From Porites lobata (Eukaryota; Cnidaria; Anthozoa; Scleractinia; Poritidae), in the NCBI GenBank assembly GCA_942486035.1, contig CALNXK010000021.1, positions 278,501 through 342,500 of the forward strand: 64,000 nucleotides of DNA. Reading direction: 5' to 3'. The notes beneath the pieces are model-generated. The model ran no database searches. It was not told the DNA's origin and worked only from the letters and a program-made list of their open reading frames with translations. Shown in pieces: positions 31,712 through 40,700 of this stretch; within the stretch, counting starts at the first letter, position 1; each line of letters starts with the position of its first letter. Made by a program: the position numbers and the translations under genes.

Positions 31712-34700
31712 TCAGCTGCTCAGAGAGAAAACATTTATCATTGCTACCAAGAGAGAAAAGAGTCCACAAATGCTTGAATGCTGCAGAGAGGGTGCAGCAG
31801 CCTCTGTCGGAATAGGTTGCTGAGCTGGAATCACGGTATACTTCTCAGGACTAACGCCCGACCTCGAATGTTTTTGAAAATTGCTGATATCGGTGACGTC
31901 TCCGGTGTGATAGGCCCAAACGAAATAAAATTGGCCACCAGGCTGCAATTTAATTTAAACACAAAAGTATTTAAAAATAGCTAAGTTATTCAGAGTAAAG
32001 AGAGTCTTGGTTTGGCATCATTTACTATTCGTTCTTGGCGGGTTAGTGCAAATGAGAAAGACTTCCAGCCAAACAGTTGTCGCGAGTTCATCATGTAACG
32101 AAACCGCTTGGAAACTGAATGGATTGTAAGAAATTTAACTCGTTATGCCGCCGGGGAGCCGCCGGGAATGTTCCTTGTTTGAAATAAATAACGAGAAAGA
32201 AACAGAAAGAGCTGGAGATTTCACCCTTACTATAAGGGCAGAAATTAGTAATTTTACAGTGGCTTATATGTGCTTTATGGTTATTGCTTAGTTGTTACGT
32301 TTCTTTTTAGGAATTTACCATGACGATTTTCTTCAAAACTAACTCGACCCCAGGCTTTGCTATGGCAAGGAAAACAGGGAGCGGCACAGGGTTTCACCTT
32401 GGGAAATTCATTTTTCCCCTAATAGACAAAACACTGGTCTCCTAGCAACAAGTACGGAGACTTAGGGACGAGGCAACAAATTCTATGCAAAGTTAACCTG
32501 AGAGCAAGCTCTCTGGGGCGCTCTCCTTTTTCGTGCCGCCGCCAGAGCGCTGATCCCGGAGAGCTTGCTCGCAGGCTAAAGCAAAGTTTTCCTCTTTTCG
32601 CTTTTGCAAGGGGTGAGGGGATGGGAGCAGGGAAATTAAAACTGTGTCTATCCACTAGTGACCAGGCCCCGGTTCCTGGAAAGCCGATTTAAGTATCCTT
32701 CGATTAGCGTTTAATCCACGTTTAAATTTCTTAAAAAGAGGTTAAAAAGGGGTTCCTGGCCCCAGTTCCTGGAAAGCCGATTATACAATCCTCCGATCAG
32801 CGGTTAATCCTGGATTAACACTAATCGGGGCTTTCCAGGAATAGGGGCCAGGATATATCATGATAATCGTGGGGTCCAGTTGTTCGAAGGCCGACATTAG
32901 CGCTAATACGGGGTTCAATTTTAACCCGGGTTTCTTTATCTTTTGTTCAAAAGTTTTTTTTTCTCTATTGTTTTTATACCATTCAATCATCAAATTGTAG
33001 ACAAATAGAATTAAACTGAATTAGCCGTTTTCTCTTTCATATTTGAATTAAAACATTTTGCACTTACCCTGGGTTATCTTGACCCAGGTTTGAACAACCC
33101 GGAATCAAGAGAATATGATTTTGCATTTACTCTTACTTTCGTCAAATTCCCCTCGGTAAATGATAAATAAGAGGAGGAAGGCTTTGATTTTTTTAAACTT
33201 TCCGGCTCTAAGAGGCAGGGGCACCCAACGATAATATAGTTCAAAACCACTTAAACATAGCATTGTTAAACGTGTTTTAGTATTTAAACGGTCGATATGG
33301 GCATATTTTTATCCCCTATAAATATTTCATCTGTTCGGATTTCCTAGCTGAAAGTCTAGTGATCCGAAAATTATAGGGATCAAAACTTACCTGTTCGAAT
33401 ATTTCAGCCAGAAAAAAGGCTCCCGAAAATTCTAGGTGACCTTTTTAGGGTAAAAATCCGTTGAAAATGGGCGATTTTACCATTTTTTAGATGTTCGAAT
33501 CTTTTTCAAAAAAGACATAATTTTCTACGCGTCTTGCCATCCCAAAGTTATTAATCACGATTACTACAGAAAAGGTGAGCTACTTACCATAAAAGTGAGA
33601 TCGTTGTCGTTATCACCTGTATCACGTCGTCTTTCAAACATCAGTTCGGTGTATCCACCAACTTCAGATGCATTGAGGAGTTGGTAATCCTGGCTAGCGT
33701 CAGGGGGTGGCCGTCTTTGCCCGCTTGTAAAGGAATCCTGAAAAATTTACAGTTGCCTTAGCTTAGATATATATCTAAGGCAAGTTTTTTGTTATGTGTA
33801 TCTTTTTTCCGGCTAAGACTTGAGGTTGGTTATTTGGACGATTGTTTCTCTTCAGCCTCAACTAGGCTGTCCTTGGCTCTCAGATATTAGGGACGTCGCG
33901 AAATCAAAGAAACATTGCTTATACAAGAACTGAAGTCAGCTTTCAGTGTAAACGTCAGTAGCGAGAAGCTGATGCTTCGTTAATTAGCTGTTTCTTTTTA
34001 AGATTGACTTTTAATCTTTGTGCTTAATCTCCGTCGCAGTCCCTTTCCGCTATTATTTAAGTATAGTTTTCAAAATTGTGACGGTAATTTTGAAAATGTA
34101 TGTTGAGTAGCATACGAAACGTCAAGTTTATAAAAATGAGTAAGTTGAATATGTTTTTCAGCGCTGTTTGTGTTCTTTTTCTTAACAAGATCAAGGGGAT
34201 CTTAAGGTTCAAACCTATAGCAAGCAGTTTAGCACATTGCGCACAGACATAAGCACATATCGACATTCCATTCCTAGCAGTTTGCAGGGTGAACTGAAAT
34301 ATGTGAAAATGATTATACGTTTCTGGGAAACTCCCCACCTACCCCTCCACTAAGCCAACATTAACACTTACTTCTCACTTAGAGCAAAATTTTGGCTTAG
34401 GGGAGGGGTAGGTGGGCAGTTTCCTTGAAACGTATAATGATTCAAAATGAATTATATCTTGAACTACCGACAAAGATGAAAGTGAACATGATTCTCACAG
34501 TTGAATGGACAACCTAAGCGGTTGAAAAGAAAAACTGACAAATTTCAGGCTTGACGGTGAATCGAACTATGACCTTTGGGATGACCGGACGCAATGCTCC
34601 ATCGATTGAGCTTGATTTCATAGCATGCAGGACGTTTGTCACAAGAACCTAGTTATTTCCCTGCGGTATCTCATCTTAAAAAGTAAGATAAATAAATATT

Positions 34701-37700
34701 AATATAACTATAACTTATTAATAACTTTATGAAGCTAATTGGTATTTTGTGTGCATGACTCTGTAATTAATAGAGAAGAAATGAATATGTTTGTATATAC
34801 GTCTTCTTCCCGTGAGAGCGGTGTCGAATCTCCGGTAGCTCATGAGTGGTAAAGCAACTAGACTAGTAACCAGAAGGTCATAGGTTGGACTCCTGATGCA
34901 TAGTGGCCTTAGCCCCTTCGAATCTCCGGTAGCTCATGAGTGGTAAAGCAACTAGACTAGTAAGCAGAAGATCATAGGTTGGACTCCTGATGCATAGTGG
35001 CCTTAGCCCCTTCGAATCTCCGGTAGCTCATGAGTGGTAAAGCAACTAGACTAGTAACCAGAAGATCATAGGTTGGACTCCTGATGCATAGTGGCCTTAG
35101 CCCCTTCGAATCTCCGGTAGCTCATGAGTGGTAAAGCAACTAGACTAGTAACCAGAAGATCATAGGTTGGACTCCTGACGTACAGTGGCCTTAGCTCCTT
35201 CGAGTCTGGGGTAGCTCATGAGTGGTAAAGCAACTAGACTAGTAACCAGAAGGTCGTAGGTTGGACTCCTGATGTACAGTGGTCTTTGTCACCTTGTATT
35301 TCCTTGTTTTTAGGCCGCTTTATAGCATCCTTTTTTGTGTGTGTAACAAAGCCACCTTCGCACAGGCGCGAAGGTGGCTTAAAATCAAAAAGGCACAATT
35401 CTCCTCAGATTTGCACTCAACTGCTAGACTAGAGTGTTGGGAAAGGTTTTTGAAAAGAAATCTTAGACTCCATAATATTTTTTCTCAAAGTGAACGAGTG
35501 AAGTGTAGATGTAAAAGATTTAGATACTTGTCTATATCAGAAGACGTGTGAGTAAAACCAGGCCCGTAGCAGGGGGAGGGGCAGGGGGGGCTCGAGCCCC
35601 CCCAGAAATGTTCAGACTTGAATTAAATTTTGCTACAACAGTGGAATTTTTCTACTAAAATCGACAGCTGTCAGTGGAAGCTAAAGTTTCAAAGAATTGT
35701 CGATCATAGTAATATTATGTACTGTTGTTCTTCTGTGCAATTTGGAATTGTGTAAATGAACGAAATGATTTGGTAACCTTCTTGCAGTCCCTTGATAGCT
35801 CCCGCAGAAAACTATTAAGCGAAATTTCTACTCTGGGAAAGCTGCTACTCGTCATGCCAGCAACCAATGCCGTTAGTGAAAGATCGTTTTCAACTTTGAA
35901 GCGGGTGAAGACGTATTTGCGCTTAACAACGGGAGACTCTAGACTGAACCACCTCATGATGTTGCATGTTCACAAGGACAGAACAGATGCTCTGACCCTT
36001 GTAGATGTAGCTAATGACTTCGTTGGGGAGAAAGAAAACCGAAAGCAAATGATTGGCAAATTTTCTGCGAACGATATCCCAAACAAGTTCTCTATTTCCT
36101 CAAAGTCAACACAAACGGAAAATTAGAGACAAGAACAAAAGGCATTGTAGACAAATGTAGCTATGTGACATGTACCAAGAAGGATACTTTAACCGAGGGA
36201 CAGGAGCGGGGGGGGAGTTAATGTGGGCCACTCGCTCAGCCCCCCCAGTCATTTTATGCTTGCTACGGGCCTGGTAAAACTTACGTTCAAGTATCCTTGA
36301 CCATTGCTATATCCCCCGACAATTACGTCGTAGTTCATCATGTTGCTTGGTGCTGTCTCGGCGAATCCAAATCCGATCCAGCCAGTTGTCTTTACTCTTA
36401 AGTGAATGAAAATATTGTCGTTTTGATCGTCAAATCTCCAAAATACGAGAAATCGATCACTGTCAAAGGACAAGGGAAACATTGCTGCAAAGACAGATGG
36501 AAAAATAGAAGTAGCGTATTAGAGGATTATTTTGACAATGAAATCAGTATAGAGAAGAGGAAAGGTGTAGTATCATAATATCACCCAACTCCTAACATGA
36601 ACAATGTTTTATGGCTCAACCCAACTTCTGAACTGGGTTCCACACTGTCATCAACAGAAATAAAGGAAAACAATATTTAAATGTCACGCATCGAATAACT
36701 TCATGAACTCACTTGGTGTCGGTTGGGCCGGTGGATTATTGGGCGTACCTGAAATTTTAAAAAAAAAGTTTTATTACACAGAATTTAATGCAATGCTTGG
36801 CATCGGCGGAACAAAACTAAAGTTTAAGCAATAAAATTGTCATACAGAGAAGAGATGATACTTGATAGGTGGAAAATATTAAAGGAAGATTTACGGTTGA
36901 ACCTTTGTTGAGCGGTCATAATTCGCTAAAGTCGACTTGATTACCTCTCCTTCATAGGGTTTTGTCCCAGGTGAGATTTTTCTCCTAAGGTGTGTAGTAC
37001 CGACACGTCAATAAAATCATCATCATCACCACCACCACCACCATTATAATCATCACCATCATGTACATCGTCATCAACATCATCATCATCATCATCAACA
37101 TCAACATCATCATCGACATCATTAATATAATCACCATTATCGTTTTGGGTCAATTTTTCAGTGCAGTGTCCCAAATATTACTTGATTAAACAAATTTTGT
37201 TACTAAGGGCGCTTTCCATTTGTCAGAACAAGGAATCGATTATTGTCAAAGGATAAGAGAAACACTGCTGCAAAGACAGATTGAAAAATAGAATTAGCGC
37301 TTTAGAGGATTATTTTGACAATGAATTCAGTATAGAGAAGAGGAAGGTGTAGTATCATAATATCACCCTACTCCACTAATGTGACCAATGTTTCATGGCC
37401 CAACCCAACTTCCTAACTGGGTTCCACACTATCATCAACAGAAAAGGAAACTAATATTTTATATGTCTCGTAACGAATAACTTCATGAACTCACTTGGTG
37501 TCGTTCGGGCCGGTGGATTAGTGGGCGTACCTGAATTAAAAAAAAGTTTTATTACGTAGAATTTAACGCAATGCTTATGATCGGCGAAACAAAACTAAAG
37601 TTTAAGGAATAAAGTTATCATACAGAGAAGAGATGATACTCGATAGGCGGCGAATATTAAAGGGGGATTTACAGAAAAAAAACCTTTATGGAGCGGTCAC

Positions 37701-40700
37701 AATTGCTAACGTCCACTTGATTACCTCTCCTTCGCAGCGTTTTGTCCCTGATGGGATTTTTCCCCTAAGCTGTGTAGTACCGACAAGTCAATAAAGATCA
37801 TCACCATCATAACCACCACCACCACCATCACAATCATCATCATCATCATCAACATCATGGTGGTGGTGGTAAAAAAAATAAGCCTTTACTTAGGAAACTC
37901 ACCTGTAGTAGTAGGAGCGGCAATAAGTATAATTTGCATAACTTAAATTCGCTACACAAAAATACAGTACCAAGAAATCGTGTCTGTTCGATCGCAACTA
38001 GTCTCTTTCATTCAGAAACAAAACGGTATGCAATGAAATACTGGTTTCTTATTGTTTGAATATGAATTTTTTATTGCACGACCCTTAGTACTCAATAAAA
38101 ACGAAAATATTTTCAATGCTGGGTACTGGAAACTTTCTGAAATCGCAAAAACAATTTCCTTCAAAAAAAATCAATCTGTCCTAATCGCAAAATTTAAAGT
38201 AGTCCAGCAAAACACAAAAAATCGCCAATCCGCAAAAATTTCGTGCCACACGGTATATAAATATAACGAGCGAGATTAAAGAAATGTACAATAGTTATGT
38301 TATTCTTAATCGTTCTTGTAAGTGTGGTCCTGACGAATAGGCCAGGGCTAACTCTAAAGGTCATCATAATCTCTGTTATTATTATAACATTTGAAGACTT
38401 CACAGGAAATTGTTTTATTTTTAATATGACATGACAATGACTCACTTGCTACTGCGGTAGTAGCTGTCGTTGGCTCAATTATCATGGAAGGAGTGTTCGA
38501 TGTAGCCAGTGGTGATGCAGTCATTGCGCCCATTGTTGTTGTAGTCATTTCGACCATGGTAGATGTGCCTACTTCTGTCAATGCTGATGTTGTCATTTCT
38601 TCCATTGCAGATGTGGTCATTTCCACCATTGTAGATGGACCCACTTCTATCACTGCTGATGTAGTCATGGCGGCCATTGTTGATGTGGTCATCGCAAGCA
38701 ATGCTGGTGTACTCACTTCTGCCTCTGTTGTTGTAACCATGGCAGGCATTTCTGACGTTGTCATTGACGCTATTGTTGGGATGAGTGTCACAGGACCTTC
38801 CACTCCTTTTTCACCCGTGTGTCGACTAAACGTCCCACTGTCCGGATCCACATCAGCGGTCGAGTGGTAAGCCCAAACAATGTAAACTTGCACCCCTTGC
38901 TGAAATCCAGAATAAACATGACTCAGAGTAAACACTTTGAATCCATAATATGGGTCAGCAGGAATGATATTTTCTTCTTTCTCAGCCGTTCTGCGTGTTT
39001 CTTCGCATTGAAAGAAACAAAGAGGGATTTGTCATCTTTTTCGATTACTACCTTAACTGGTCATCGCAAGAACAAAATTCAGCATATTTCTGATTGGCTG
39101 GGCATGATTTGAAATAATTTTAAAAACCTGTCGAAAACCGGAAAGGTATCGACTCACTCTCGCTCTCTGCGGCAGGATAAGCTCAGTCGGTAGAGCGCTT
39201 GACTACAGAGCGGGAGGTCGCCGGGTCAATTCTCGGGGGGGGGGGGGACCAATACTCAGGGTCTTAAAATGATTGAGAAATGAAGGTGCTTCCTTTGCAT
39301 GCACTGCAAGCGGCTAGACCTTTGCATGGCTTGGATGACCATGTACGTTAAATGGTGGTACTGCCCCAAGTTGGAGACGTAAAAATAGTGTCCCGAATTA
39401 GTACTTTCGTGCTAAATACATTGGTACTCAAAGTGCTTTATTTATCTATTTATTTATTTATTCATTTATATATTTATTTATCCGGGGGAGGGGGAAGGAG
39501 TGACGCCAAAGGGTATTGCCGAATAAAACGTTTGAATGTATCCACCCAGGATTTGGCACCTGTGTTTCAGGCGTTCTAGCCGTTGCTGCTTCTTACAAAG
39601 TAAATCTTACCTCAATAGCAATATCGTTTGAGTCACTTGTATTTCGCTTGCGGTAAAATTTTAACGTTGTTACACCGCTCTCTTCATTTGAGTTGATCAA
39701 CACCCAATCTTGTTGAGAATCCTCCGGAGGTTGTTTAGTGCCATTGGTGAAATAATCCTAATTGGAGGCAAAAATATGCGGATTATGAGAGACCCTGTAA
39801 AGACAGACAGTAATTTAATAACGCGTTAGTTAAAGGGGGCTGCAACGTCTACAAAAAAACAGCACACTGAAAGCTATTGAACGAGATCCATAAGCGAAAA
39901 GTCCTAGCTAATTTACTGGTGGAGGCCTCGAACCCGTGGTCTAATTGCCAAACCCAAGAAGGTGCTGTTCACATTAGGTGCCCGAGTACCAGTACCTGGA
40001 TACTGCCTAAAAATGGTCTCGGGACATGTAACGTCCCTCTATTTCCTGTGTGATGCTATTTTGAGAGGTGTGCGTAGCAGGAAGTTTTGGGTACCGGTAT
40101 GCAAAGCAATGGATTGCCTCGGAACTAACAAAGAAAGTGTTCACAGAGAGAACCAGTACTCACTTAATGTCCGCACTGTAATTTTCAGGGAGTTATAATA
40201 ACTCCTCTAGTGGGGCTAATTTAACTCCTTACAGTGGAGTTATTTTTCGTGGAGTTATTTTAACTCCAAAAAGGAGTTTAAAGAACTCTTTTTCAGGAGT
40301 AAAAGTGACCCCAGATATTGAGGAGTTAAAATAACCCCAAAAAAGGAGTTATCCTGTACCTAAAATTTTTACTCCACTTTCAGAGTTAAATTAACTCCAA
40401 AAAGAGTAAAAACAACCCCTGTAAGGAGTACAAGTAACCCCATTTCGGAGTAATTTTAACTCCAAGACTGGGAGTAAAAAGAACTCTTTTTCAGGAGTAA
40501 AAATGACCCCAAATTCGGAGTTAAATTAGGAGTTAAAATAACCCCCAAAAAGGGGTTATCCTGTACCTAAAATTTTTACTCCATTTTTGGAGTTATAATA
40601 ACTCCCTAAAAATTACCGTGCGAGTACAAGGTTTGGTACTCGGATACCAGTACCGTTCTCGAATTCTTATACATGCAGTAGTGTATGTCTCTAAACATGG

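Noticed and set aside
34825..35285. CRISPR-like regular repeat array
   Set aside because: The 94-bp units are contiguous with no unique spacers and carry tRNA promoter boxes.
37895..37960. Possible extra DOMON-gene exon ending CTACTACAG|GTGAGT on minus
   Set aside because: The donor is good but neither upstream AG gives a phase that joins both neighbours with a sensible peptide; kept out of the model.
38484..38870. 128-codon plus-strand open frame (MEGVFDVASG...)
   Set aside because: It is the antisense of the Thr/Met-rich DOMON stalk exon; openness follows from the repeat codons.
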